This document shows, piece by piece, positions 8,512 to 16,270 of a stretch of DNA of 64,000 bases; the first letter of the stretch is position 1, and each line of letters starts with the position of its first letter. The notes beneath the pieces were generated by a model. It made no database searches and had not been told where the DNA came from. It saw only the letters and a list, made by a program, of their open reading frames with translations. The position numbers and the translations under genes were made by a program. The stretch lies in NCBI RefSeq assembly GCF_017874215.1, contig NZ_JAGGLB010000007.1:62001-126000 (forward strand), given 5' to 3'. The DNA is from Paenibacillus eucommiae. Lineage in GTDB: Bacteria; Bacillota; Bacilli; Paenibacillales; NBRC-103111.

Positions 8512-9501
8512 TTAATGTTGTGGCTTGAAGTCATGATCGTACACATATAGCGCTTTTTCCTTTTCCTGTTTGATCCACTCCTTTAGTTCCGGGGCGCTCA
8601 TTTTTTTATATTTTTTTTTACGAAGCATCCGTTCGAAAATATGTGGAAACAACAAATCCATGTACACTAGTTGTCTGACTTCCGTGGGAAACGGATTGAT
8701 GTTCTCATACGTCTTCATCATGCCGCGGAACATTTTCCCTTCAAACGGGTTTTGCTTGGTGTACATGCTGAAAATACGCAGCAAATCTTTGGATGGAAGA
8801 TCGTACCGGACATCCTCAAAATCGATCAGCACTCCCACATCTTTCTGGAAAATAAGGTTCATATGATGAAAGTCTCCGTGCACTAAGCTTTTGGCGGAAT
8901 CCAGCCCGTCCATGTAGTTCTGATAGTGACTTGTATGCAGACTCTCCAGTGCCTTTTGGGCCATTTTTTGAAAAAAGGGGAGATGGCGGCTGATGATCAC
9001 AGCTTTCCTGTTATTTGAACCTTTATGCTTGCTGTGCCAGCTTTTTAACGATTTTAACCGCTGTTTGTAGTCTTGCTCCCAAGGGAGGTGGGAATAGATC
9101 TGCACTTCATTGGGGTAATCCAGTCCGCGGGAAGCACGATGAAACCGGGCCATCACCTGCACCATAGATTCCAGAGCGTCCCTGTCCCGCAGTTGCCTGC
9201 TCTTACCGTCAATCCATTCGTAGAGGACATATGGAACCTTGTCGAAGATCATATATAGTTCCCCTTGCAAAGACGGTATGGGGCGAGCCAGTTTCACGCC
9301 TTTTTCAGCCAGCAGCTGCTCGGATTTGACGATAAACAACTGCCGTTCAGGTGTTATATAGAGGCTCTTCACAATTTTTTTCTTACCTTCATCCGTCTTT
9401 ATAAGAGCAACAAAGCTTGAATTTTTAATATGCTTAATTACTTTCCAAGTTTTGATTTTGAACCCGTAAAGTTGTTCTATGCTTCGTAATAACCGATCCA
9501 T
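8512..9501 (-). CDS. CotS-family spore coat protein (aminoglycoside-phosphotransferase fold)
   Basis: 329 aa with the APH/choline-kinase fold: IVKSLYITPE around the nucleotide-binding lysine, VPYVLYEWIDGKSRQL hinge, catalytic loop LVHGDFHHMNLI (~residues 213-224) and metal-binding VLIDFEDVRYDLPSKD. This pattern is characteristic of CotS/CotI/YtaA coat proteins, for some of which kinase activity has been reported. The catalytic Asp and Asn are present, so an active kinase is possible. Start ATG at 9501 has GAAAGGAG upstream. First gene of the seven-gene minus-strand run. Confidence 0.85.
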   Translation of the reverse strand: MDRLLRSIEQLYGFKIKTWKVIKHIKNSSFVALIKTDEGKKKIVKSLYITPERQLFIVKSEQLLAEKGVKLARPIPSLQGELYMIFDKVPYVLYEWIDGKSRQLRDRDALESMVQVMARFHRASRGLDYPNEVQIYSHLPWEQDYKQRLKSLKSWHSKHKGSNNRKAVIISRHLPFFQKMAQKALESLHTSHYQNYMDGLDSAKSLVHGDFHHMNLIFQKDVGVLIDFEDVRYDLPSKDLLRIFSMYTKQNPFEGKMFRGMMKTYENINPFPTEVRQLVYMDLLFPHIFERMLRKKKYKKMSAPELKEWIKQEKEKALYVYDHDFKPQH

Positions 9502-9621
9502 TGCTTCCCGCTCCTTTCTTCCTTGTCCGCTCTCCCCTTCAGAATATGCAATTTCATGTAAAAATCTTGGGCAACGGAGCTCTTTTTTCTTAAATTACCC
9601 GCCCTATCAACGATCGTCCAT

Positions 9622-9649
9622 ACATCCTGGTGCAAACGATCATAGATTA
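9622..9649 (+). promoter_or_regulatory. Sigma-K-like promoter for the GT4-GT2 fusion gene
   Basis: AC (9622-9623) is followed after 17 nt by CATAGATTA (9641-9649), matching the sigma-K consensus AC-N16/17-CATANNNTA. The predicted start of transcription would lie ~17 nt before the ribosome-binding site GGGAGGA at 9674-9680. The consensus is short, so chance matches occur; the sporulation context is what makes it credible. Confidence 0.45.
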
Positions 9650-9687
9650 AAAGGATAAACATACCAAAGCTGAGGGAGGAATACGTT

Positions 9688-11547
9688 CTGAACAACATCG
9701 CTGTCATACGATCCGTTTTTTTGCCGATCAGTGAAACTTTTATTTACGGCGAGATCAAGCAAATGAAGCGCTATAAGCCTTATATTTTTTGCGGGAAACA
9801 AAGAAATACAAATTCTTTTCCATGCGAAAATGTAAGAATCGATCACGGGCATCACCAGTTGAACAGACTGCTGCGGAAAGGCTTTTTCCAGCTGATCCAC
9901 GCCCGGTTCGGCACCTCAGGCATTCGGATGCTCCCACTGAAAGAAAAGTGGAGCGTTCCGCTCGTCACTTCTTTTCACGGCTGTGATTCACCAGGCACCG
10001 ATAGAATGAGAAAGCACAAAAAATCGCTGCAGCGGCTGTTTGCTATCGGAGAATGCTTTACCGTTCCTTGTCAGGCTATGAAGCGCGAATTAATGAAGCA
10101 TGGCTGCCCGGAAGATAAAATTACGGTGCAGTACAGCGGAATTGATCTCGATCAATTTACCTACAAAGAAAGGTCTTTTCCGGAAGAGGGTCCGTTGAAC
10201 ATTATTTATGTCGGCAGGATGGTGGAAAAGAAGGGGGCTGAGTTACTGCTTAAAGCTTTTCAACGCCTCCAGCAGACCATTCCGCAAGCCCGCCTCACCC
10301 TGGTCGGGGAAGGTGCATTAAAAAATAAATTGCAGAAGTTAAGTAAAAAACTGCGCATCGATAAGCATGTCGAATTTAAGGGGGCGCTTTCCCACCAAGA
10401 GGTCGTCAAGCAATTGGAACGGTCACATATATTTTGCCTTCCGAGCATGGAGGACCGGACAGGAAATCAGGAAGGTATTCCCAATGCCATCAAAGAGGCC
10501 ATGGCCTGCGGGCTTCCGGTTGTATCCACTTTTCACTCCGGAATTCCGGAATTAATTGAAGATGGCCGAACCGGGCATCTCGTAGCCGAAAAAGACGTGA
10601 ATGGGCTTGTCCGCAAGCTGATCGATTTGATCCGGCAGCCTGAAACATGGAGTGAGCTTGGGAGGAATGCCCGGGCGAAAATCGAAGCTGACTTCAACCG
10701 GAATGTCCAGACGGAGAAATTGGAGCGGCTGTTCGATCACGTCATCCAGGAGCACGAAAAAAAGGAAAGTGAGCGACCTTTCTTCAGCGTCATCATTCCC
10801 ACCTATAACCGCGAACGCTTTATCGGAAAAACAATTAAAAGTGTGCTGCAGCAAACATGCACGGATTATGAAATTATCGTTGTTGATGACGGCTCAACAG
10901 ACCACACCGCAAAAATAATCAACTCCTTTGGTTCGCAAGTCCGATATGTGTATCAGAAGAACAGCGGACCTTCAGTGGCAAGAAATACGGGGATCCGTTT
11001 GGCAAAAGGGAAATACATCGCTTTTCTAGACTCTGACGATCTTTTTCTGCCTCATAAATTGGAGAAAAATAAAAAATTTTTGGAATCCAATCCAAACTGT
11101 CAATTTTTATACAGCTGGTACTATGAGGCTAGAAGGGGAAAGAAAAAGAGACTCGTTAGTAACATCAAAAAAATTACAAATATTAACGAATTCCGGTTTC
11201 ATTTGTACAGGCGAAAATTCACGATCCGAACCTCAACGGCTGTTATCCACCATAGCTGCTTTGATACAACCGGACTTTTCAACTCCAAATACCGTTATTC
11301 CCAAGATTGGGATATATGGCTTCGTCTAGCAAGCCGTTACCGCGGATACTGTCAAAAAACACCCTTGGTCGTTTACCGCAGACATCACCGCAAGGAAATA
11401 CCAGCCGCTGGCCGTCACCCTAAAATCAGAAAAACCGCCTATGACTTATATCAATGGAACAAGGCTACCTTGAACTCGCTCGATAGAAAATATGGAAATC
11501 ATCGCACCTATGGCCAGCAAAGAAAAGGCATGTATAACCGGCCTTAA
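9688..11547 (+). CDS. Bifunctional GT4-GT2 glycosyltransferase fusion with a probable non-canonical start
   Basis: 619 aa if started at CTG 9688. Residues ~1-360 are a GT4 enzyme (LPISETFIYGEI, VTSFHGCDSP, IYVGRMVEKKG, NQEGIPNAIKEAMACGLPVV); residues ~370-619 are a GT2 enzyme (FFSVIIPTYNRERFIG, IVVDDGSTDHT, DxD in AFLDSDDLFLP). The first canonical start is TTG 9721, but it has no ribosome-binding site and cuts the family N-terminus. The frame is open upstream, and its residues align with the paralogue at 7414-8493 back to a GTT codon at 9685. A strong GGGAGGA (9674-9680) sits 7 nt before CTG 9688. Two activities in one chain suggest successive sugar additions. It heads a plus-strand pair with the next GT4. 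Confidence 0.8.
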   Translation: MNNIAVIRSVFLPISETFIYGEIKQMKRYKPYIFCGKQRNTNSFPCENVRIDHGHHQLNRLLRKGFFQLIHARFGTSGIRMLPLKEKWSVPLVTSFHGCDSPGTDRMRKHKKSLQRLFAIGECFTVPCQAMKRELMKHGCPEDKITVQYSGIDLDQFTYKERSFPEEGPLNIIYVGRMVEKKGAELLLKAFQRLQQTIPQARLTLVGEGALKNKLQKLSKKLRIDKHVEFKGALSHQEVVKQLERSHIFCLPSMEDRTGNQEGIPNAIKEAMACGLPVVSTFHSGIPELIEDGRTGHLVAEKDVNGLVRKLIDLIRQPETWSELGRNARAKIEADFNRNVQTEKLERLFDHVIQEHEKKESERPFFSVIIPTYNRERFIGKTIKSVLQQTCTDYEIIVVDDGSTDHTAKIINSFGSQVRYVYQKNSGPSVARNTGIRLAKGKYIAFLDSDDLFLPHKLEKNKKFLESNPNCQFLYSWYYEARRGKKKRLVSNIKKITNINEFRFHLYRRKFTIRTSTAVIHHSCFDTTGLFNSKYRYSQDWDIWLRLASRYRGYCQKTPLVVYRRHHRKEIPAAGRHPKIRKTAYDLYQWNKATLNSLDRKYGNHRTYGQQRKGMYNRP

Positions 11548-11574
11548 GATGATATCAACAAGGAGGAACCATCT

Positions 11575-12651
11575 GTGAAACAAACGAACTCTGCTATTCT
11601 GCATCATAAGTACTCGTTGGAAGATGGCCATGTAACTCCGCAAATTAACGGAATCGACGGATACCGTGGAGTTATGATGACTCGTAAATCAAAAGAGAAA
11701 CGGCTCCACTCCCCGTTTTCAAACGTTCTCTCCGTAGATGCAATCAAACAAAACCCAGATCTTTTGAAGCAATCCAACGTGGTTGGCATTCATATTCATC
11801 ACGGTTCTTTGGCACCGAAATTTCTGTTTCTTAAAGAGAAGTACGGACTTCCTATGTTTGTCGGCTTTCGTGGTAATGATGCCACCGCTTATCCGAAAAA
11901 GAAGCAAAATCTGTTAAAGCTGAAAAAGCTTTTTCGGAGCGCTGATATGTTTTTCCCGGTATGTGAGCATCTCAAACGAAAAATCATCAAATTGGGCTGT
12001 CCGGAGGATAAGATTCGTGTCTTGTACGGAGGCGTTGACTTGGACCGCTTTAAATCCAGGTCCCGCAAAGTAAGCGGGAAAGAAAAAATCCGATTTTTGG
12101 CGATCGGCCGCTTCGTTGAGAAAAAAGGATTTGGCGACCTGATCCGTGCTTTTGCAGACGTAAAGAAGCGGCACTCCAATATTAAATTAACATTAGTCGG
12201 GCAAGGCCCGAGTGAAGCCGAATACCGCAAACTGATTAAAAAATTGCAGCTTGGCAGCAGCGTTCAAATCATTCCATGGGTCAATTACCGGAAAATCCAG
12301 GATAAATACTACCGTTCCCATGTTTTCTGCGCCCCAAGCTGCACCAGCAAGGATGGAAACCAGGAAGGCATTCCGAACACGCTCAAAGAAGCGATGGCTA
12401 CGGGAATGCCCGTGATTTCAACGACCCATGCCGGAATCCCGGAGCTGGTCAAAAACAAGATATCAGGCCTGCTCGTGCCTGAAAGATCCGTGAATCAGTT
12501 GGCTAAAGCCATGAACTGGTTAATAAACAACCCCAAAAGCTGGGCCAAACTGGGGGAAAACGCCCGAAAAAAAGTGGAATCCGACTTTAATATGGCTTTG
12601 CAATTGAAAAAACAAAAGAAATACTATGATGAAATTTTGAAGCACAAGTAA
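11575..12651 (+). CDS. Family 4 glycosyltransferase
   Basis: 358 aa GT-B enzyme starting at GTG 11575, with AAGGAGGA 8-9 nt upstream. Donor-domain markers: FLAIGRFVEKKGFGDLI, APSCTSKDGNQEGIPNTLKEA with the catalytic glutamate, and HAGIPELV. The N-terminal half keeps GFRGNDATAYP, the usual nucleotide-contact loop. It lies 27 nt after the fusion gene in the same direction and ends at a terminator, so the two form one transcript, probably late sporulation. It is a more distant paralogue of the two other GT4 domains here. Confidence 0.88.
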   Translation: MKQTNSAILHHKYSLEDGHVTPQINGIDGYRGVMMTRKSKEKRLHSPFSNVLSVDAIKQNPDLLKQSNVVGIHIHHGSLAPKFLFLKEKYGLPMFVGFRGNDATAYPKKKQNLLKLKKLFRSADMFFPVCEHLKRKIIKLGCPEDKIRVLYGGVDLDRFKSRSRKVSGKEKIRFLAIGRFVEKKGFGDLIRAFADVKKRHSNIKLTLVGQGPSEAEYRKLIKKLQLGSSVQIIPWVNYRKIQDKYYRSHVFCAPSCTSKDGNQEGIPNTLKEAMATGMPVISTTHAGIPELVKNKISGLLVPERSVNQLAKAMNWLINNPKSWAKLGENARKKVESDFNMALQLKKQKKYYDEILKHK

Positions 12652-12657
12652 TGTGAG

Positions 12658-12680
12658 AGGACGCCTTTTGGCGTCCTTTT
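12658..12680 (+). terminator. Terminator of the GT fusion-GT4 transcript
   Basis: GGACGCC (12659-12665), tttt loop, GGCGTCC (12670-12676), then tttt. It starts 7 nt after the stop codon and is also the first part of the repeat element copy that follows. Confidence 0.85.
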
Positions 12681-12746
12681 GAGGTGCATGTTCATGACGT
12701 GGGTGCCAGGGGGAGGGAATGGATGTGGGCTCCAGCCACTGTTATG
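12658..12746 (+). repeat. Truncated copy (5' end) of the large structured repeat family
   Basis: After the terminator stem comes TTTTGAGGTGCATGTTCATG, a GTGGGTGC block and ATGTGGGCTCCAGCCACTGTT. The same order occurs at the start of the copies at 25786 and (reverse) 13475. Similarity stops at ~12746, before the second arm of the long hairpin, so this is a broken copy. The following ~180 nt (12747-12925) are unlike the other copies. Confidence 0.7.
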
Positions 12747-12858
12747 CTAAAGTACAAATGTATCTTTTTTGCCCCCGATGGCAGGTTAGACTCTGATAAG
12801 GATGCCCAACTGGTGTCATTCTCTACATTTTATCGCTGTGAAGTACTTTTCAAGAAAA

Positions 12859-12891
12859 GGCCGTGATTTCTACTTAGGAGAAATCATGGCC
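12859..12891 (-). terminator. Terminator-like hairpin within the 12.7-13.5 kb gene-free stretch
   Basis: GGCCGTGATTTCT (12859-12871) pairs with AGAAATCATGGCC (12879-12891), 13 pairs including one G-T. Read on the minus strand it is followed by TTTTCTTG. No minus-strand gene lies close upstream, so it may simply be part of the non-coding elements here. Confidence 0.45.
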
Positions 12892-12924
12892 TAATTAATG
12901 AACTTTACTGGGAAGAACATGTTC

Positions 12925-13475
12925 TTGGTAGAAGAGCAATCCCATAGCAGCCCCCCACCGCTCCCGAATCCGCAAATTGTGCACGTGTTTCAGTTAACGA
13001 TGTTTTTGATCGTTAAAGTGAATGTTTTCAGGCAAGCAGCCACTTTAATGATGATTTTCATCGCTATATGAGTACGGATCGTCTCTTTGGGTGGTAAAAA
13101 GGGATTTTAACGATGTTTTTCATTGTTAAAGTAAGGTTGTGGAGACGCCCCATGCTTTTAGCGATGAAAAACATCGCTAACTAGCAGCTCTTCATCCCCC
13201 AGCGCCTTTGCCCGCTTGGAAATCTCCTCTACTCAAGAGAAAAACCCTTGCTGGCTGTCCGTTTGAGCTTGGTGTTCGTGCGATTTGCAGTTGGAAGAGG
13301 GAATGGGTGTGGGAGGAAGAGCGATAGCGTCCGCCTTTAAAGATTTGTTCCAACCCTTTATATTCAATTCAGGGAACAAATCTTTAACAGCGGCTGGAGC
13401 CCACACCCATTCGCTCCACACACGCCTCCGTAACGAACACGATCCTCAAAAAGACGCCGCAAGGCGTCTTTTGAG
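12925..13475 (-). repeat. Large structured repeat, composite copy A (reverse orientation)
   Basis: Read on the minus strand from 13475: a terminator stem; a long hairpin with outer arms GGGTGTGGG/CCCACACCC (13400-13408 with 13305-13313) and inner arms TTAAAGATTTGTTCC/GGAACAAATCTTTAA (13373-13387 with 13337-13351); the core GGCGGACGCTATCGCTCTTC; an ATCGCACGAACACC...CTCAAACGGACAGCC block; then four TTTAACGATG-type palindromes (near 13155-13184, 13104-13132, 13040-13068, 12993-13020); and finally a GGCTGCTA block resembling the second module of the other composites. No coding gene is supported here. Confidence 0.75.
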
Positions 13476-13476
13476 G
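13444..13476 (-). terminator. Terminator of the nucleotidylyltransferase gene (bidirectional shape)
   Basis: AGACGCC, gcaa loop, GGCGTCT (13452-13469), extended outward by CCTCAAAA/TTTTGAGG, with A- and T-runs on both sides. It lies 7 nt after the stop of the gene at 13483 and doubles as the start of repeat copy A. Confidence 0.85.
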
Positions 13477-13482
13477 TTGTAG

Positions 13483-14556
13483 TTATCGTGGAAAGTAGAT
13501 CTGTGAATGATCGCCTACCCACAACTGAATGCATTGGGGCTGCTGCGATTTGCCAATCATTTTCACTTCTCCACCAATCAAGCTTTCATCGATCCGATGA
13601 GGTATGCAGTCCAGCAAGGTATTCTCCATCACAATACTATTCTCAAGCTCACAGTTGTAGATGGATACATGGTTCGAAATCGAAGAATAGGGACCAATAT
13701 AAGAATTTTCAATAATAGCATGTTCTCCTATAATAACCGGTCCACGGATGACACTGTTAATAATACGGGCATGTTCTCCGATAACCACTGAGTTGGAAAT
13801 ACTAGACTCCTGATCGACGGTTCCTTTTATAGAGATTCTGTCAAGCTTCTGTAAAAAATATTGATTGCAAGTAATCAAATCTTTAGGGAGTCCCGTATCC
13901 TTCCACCAATAAGGAGAACGAAAAACACCCAGCTGGTAATGATCATCGATCAGTTGTTGAATGGCATCGGTTAATTCATATTCACCACGTGCTGAAGGAT
14001 GAATTTTGGAAATCGCTCCAAACAGTGTATGCCGAAACAAATAAACCCCATTAATTGCCAAATTGCTTGGCGGATTTTTCGGCTTTTCCACTACCTTTTC
14101 AATTTTCTCTCCATCCAGTTGAACGACACCGAATCGTTCAGGAGCCTCCACACTGCTGACGGACACCAGCCCATCCAGATTTTCCGTCTGGAACTTGTGA
14201 ATCAGAGGCAGCAGCGAGCCGTCAATCACATTATCACCCAAGTATAAAAGAAAGTCATCTTGTTGAATAAAAGGCTCCGCCGCTCGAACGGCATCGGCCA
14301 GCCCTTTTGGTTCTTGCTGTTCGATCAATGAAATGGCTATGTTCCACGGTGCTCCACCCTGCAAGGCTTCATCAAACACTTTGCGATAGCTGGGAGAAAC
14401 AACTACGGCAATTTCTTTAATGCCAGCCTGGATCATCGCTTCGATTCCATAGAAAAGAACCGGTTTATTCATCAATGGCAATAAATGCTTGGGTCGGGAA
14501 AACGTCAGGGGGCGCAAACGAGAGCCTACTCCTCCGCATAAAATCAAGCCTTTCAA
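13483..14556 (-). CDS. Glucose-1-phosphate thymidylyltransferase-like nucleotidyltransferase, long form
   Basis: 357 aa. The N-terminal nucleotidyltransferase motif GLILCGGVGSRLRPLTFSRPKHLLPL includes the GxGxRLxPxT-x4-PK signature. YLGDNVIDG and GEYELTDAIQ are typical of dTDP-glucose-forming enzymes. Residues ~240-357 are hexapeptide left-handed beta-helix repeats (SISNSVVIGEHARIINSVIRG and similar), as in the long StrD-like forms; short RfbA proteins lack these. Start is TTG 14556 with GGGAGGT 8 nt upstream. It activates glucose-1-phosphate with dTTP (or UTP) for glycan synthesis, fitting the glycosyltransferases nearby. It is convergent with the GT4 gene across the repeat region. Confidence 0.85.
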   Translation of the reverse strand: MKGLILCGGVGSRLRPLTFSRPKHLLPLMNKPVLFYGIEAMIQAGIKEIAVVVSPSYRKVFDEALQGGAPWNIAISLIEQQEPKGLADAVRAAEPFIQQDDFLLYLGDNVIDGSLLPLIHKFQTENLDGLVSVSSVEAPERFGVVQLDGEKIEKVVEKPKNPPSNLAINGVYLFRHTLFGAISKIHPSARGEYELTDAIQQLIDDHYQLGVFRSPYWWKDTGLPKDLITCNQYFLQKLDRISIKGTVDQESSISNSVVIGEHARIINSVIRGPVIIGEHAIIENSYIGPYSSISNHVSIYNCELENSIVMENTLLDCIPHRIDESLIGGEVKMIGKSQQPQCIQLWVGDHSQIYFPR

Positions 14557-14699
14557 ATAAAAAACCTCCCACTATAGAGTAATCCCTTCTCTTTTTGCAA
14601 GCACAATGTCTTCTTATCACTGTATGGAGACAGGTTTCCAGTTGGCACGGTACTTATCTTGGGAGGGTGCATGATTTCGTGCATTTTTTAGCTTTTATG

Positions 14700-14945
14700 C
14701 TTTTGGGTTCCCTTTGTGTGCTATTTGAAGGCGATGTTGAATTGGGGCAAAGAGAATTTGGGATAGCAATGAATGGTATTCGGGTGGTATTGATGTGATA
14801 CTGGTGTTAGTGCTGATGTTGGTACTGATGTGTTATTGATATGGTATGGGGTAGGTTTAGGGTGGCATTCGAATGGCAATTGGTTGATGTTAGGCTAGAA
14901 TTGGGTGATGCCCATACTTAGGTGGTATTAGGGGTGTTAGGCTTT
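14700..14945. repeat. G/T-rich degenerate tandem repeats in a gene-free stretch
   Basis: Between the nucleotidyltransferase start and the ArsR stop (14557-15067) I see no credible gene. The plus strand from ~14700 to 14945 is strongly G+T biased, with imperfect repeats around GGTATTGATGTGATACTGGT and GATGTTGGTACTGATG. The skew suggests past expansion of a short unit. No function is evident. Confidence 0.5.
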
Positions 14946-14989
14946 CTTAGGGATGAACTTGGGATGAGGATGCTTGGACCGGTTTTCAG

Positions 14990-15009
14990 AAAAAAACGCC
15001 CTGCGGCAT
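14990..15009 (-). terminator. Short terminator downstream of the ArsR gene
   Basis: On the minus strand ATGCC, loop gcag, GGCGT (five pairs with one G-T) is followed by a run of T (14990-14995). The stem is short but the U-run is long. Confidence 0.5.
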
Positions 15010-15067
15010 CACTAATGTTGCACTTTAAAGCACCAGCTTGTATAGATTGCAGGCACTTAACTGATGT

Positions 15068-15397
15068 TCAATTCTCGTTGCGAATCACTTCAAGTAGGGA
15101 AATCGCATCGACAAGATGATTGTCAAAAATCTGTTTAGCTACAGTTAACAAGTCCTTAATCAACGGATCCCTTAACGAGTAAATAACAGATGTCCCATCT
15201 TTAATGCCATAAACTACGCTTTTATTTCTGAGAACGGCCAGCTGCTGGGAAACGGCAGAGCCTTCCGAGCCCAAGATGGCTTGCAGCTCATTGACATTCT
15301 TGTCCCCTTCGCTCAGCACTTCAAGAATTCGAATCCGCATCGGATGTGCCAGCGCCTTGAAAAATTCGGCTTTAAATTGTTGTATATTTTGATTCAT
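15068..15397 (-). CDS. ArsR/SmtB-family winged-helix repressor without cysteine
   Basis: 109 aa, the normal length for ArsR-family dimeric repressors. EFFKALAHPMRIRILEVLSEG is the conserved N-terminal part, GSAVSQQLAVLRNKSVVYG is the recognition helix, and DGTSVIYSLRDPLI is the beta-wing. The chain has no cysteine at all, so it cannot use the ELCVCDL thiol metal site of classical ArsR/CadC; a histidine/acidic site or a non-metal signal is implied. It is divergent from the Cys-rich gene at 15587, and a perfect palindrome lies between them, so it probably represses that gene and itself. Confidence 0.88.
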   Translation of the reverse strand: MNQNIQQFKAEFFKALAHPMRIRILEVLSEGDKNVNELQAILGSEGSAVSQQLAVLRNKSVVYGIKDGTSVIYSLRDPLIKDLLTVAKQIFDNHLVDAISLLEVIRNEN

Positions 15398-15420
15398 GGT
15401 TTAAGCCCCTTAGTCATAAC

Positions 15421-15438
15421 ATTTGAATATATGAATAT
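15421..15438 (-). promoter_or_regulatory. Second, partial ArsR-type site near the arsR start
   Basis: ATTTGAATATATGAATAT shares ATATATTCAAAT (inverted) with the perfect palindrome at 15523-15542. Its position upstream of the ArsR gene suggests autoregulation. Confidence 0.4.
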
Positions 15439-15485
15439 GATAGCACAGTTTCATAAACGAATAAAAGACAATTATAGCTTGGCAA

Positions 15486-15515
15486 TTGTAAAGCTCAGTG
15501 TAGATGAAGTATAAT
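15486..15515 (+). promoter_or_regulatory. Sigma-A promoter of the Cys-rich gene
   Basis: TTGTAA (15486-15491), 18-nt spacer, TATAAT (15510-15515). The operator palindrome begins 8 nt after the -10, so a bound repressor would cover the transcription start. Confidence 0.6.
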
Positions 15516-15522
15516 ACCTTAT

Positions 15523-15542
15523 ATATTCAAATAATTGAATAT
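15523..15542. promoter_or_regulatory. Operator palindrome for the ArsR-family repressor
   Basis: ATATTCAA-ataa-TTGAATAT is a perfect 8-4-8 inverted repeat, similar in shape to known ArsR/SmtB operators with TTCA/TGAA half-sites. It sits between the divergent genes at the plus-strand transcription start. Confidence 0.65.
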
Positions 15543-15586
15543 TTGATTTTTACACAATAAATACTAAAGGAAAGGAGTGGATGCTA

Positions 15587-16237
15587 ATGCCAGGCTTTAC
15601 ACCTAGCAGCAAGCTGAAGAGAAATTCACAGTCCCTTCTGGAGCCAATGCCTACTCCTGCTTTGCAAAAAGTCAGCAAATCGATGGTTATTGAGTCAGGC
15701 CTTCATTTTTTAAAAGAAGCTGGAACGGATCAGATTTGCCGGGTATGTATTCGAAATGGCGGTTCCTGCTGCAACGGCTGCCGACATCTCTCGAACGGCT
15801 TTGGCTGTCAACTCCGGAATACAAGCTGTACGGCTTGGCTATGTGGGTTTCTTAAATTTGTTTTGTATGAAATGGAGCTTTTAGAGGGATGGAATGAATT
15901 TTGGGAGCAGGTGCCTGGGCAGGATTACCGGGAAGATTTCACTCCTGATTTTTTTACAACACATACATCATTATCAGCCTGTGACACCCGACTGGTCAGT
16001 GAAGCCCTCGCTGCTGATTTGCAGGAGCTGGCCGAAGGACATATTGCGATTGGCTTCATTCTTACTCTGAGAGAAAAAATAGATAAAAACATGGACCAAT
16101 TACTTGTACACCGGCATGACAAGGAGAAAATAAGCAAAATAAAAAGGAACATCCGATTGTTATCGAGCCCCTTTTATCGTTTCCATAAAGCATGCGCCGC
16201 ATACAAACAGCAGCAGAAGCAACAGTTGCAGCAATAG
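15587..16237 (+). CDS. Unrecognised cysteine-cluster protein, divergent from ArsR
   Basis: 216 aa from ATG 15587, which is 9 nt after GGAG; ATG 15581 is too close to it. I do not recognise the family. Residues ~51-86 hold eight cysteines in a C-x2-C-x6-CC-x2-C-x8-C-x6-C-x4-C pattern, which could bind zinc or an Fe-S cluster. The rest is helical and acidic, ending in KQQQKQQLQQ. No signal peptide or membrane segment is seen, so it is cytoplasmic. The divergent ArsR gene, the perfect operator and the convergent cydC gene suggest a metal- or redox-responsive role, which is inference only. Confidence 0.75.
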   Translation: MPGFTPSSKLKRNSQSLLEPMPTPALQKVSKSMVIESGLHFLKEAGTDQICRVCIRNGGSCCNGCRHLSNGFGCQLRNTSCTAWLCGFLKFVLYEMELLEGWNEFWEQVPGQDYREDFTPDFFTTHTSLSACDTRLVSEALAADLQELAEGHIAIGFILTLREKIDKNMDQLLVHRHDKEKISKIKRNIRLLSSPFYRFHKACAAYKQQQKQQLQQ

Positions 16238-16270
16238 CTACAGCATTAAAGTAATAAAAGCTTTAACAAA

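Noticed and set aside
9477..9707. Minus-strand ORF of 76 aa upstream of the CotS-like gene
   Set aside because: The composition is protein-like, but there is no ribosome-binding site, it overlaps the CotS-like start, and it covers the divergent promoter region.
12684..12866. Plus-strand ORF ending FKKRP in the 12.7-13.5 kb gap, considered as a gene or IS remnant
   Set aside because: It begins inside the repeat copy, has no ribosome-binding site and matches no transposase motif that I recognise.
14595..14798. Plus-strand ORF of 67 aa in the G/T-rich gap
   Set aside because: It lies in biased low-complexity sequence with no ribosome-binding site or recognisable motif.
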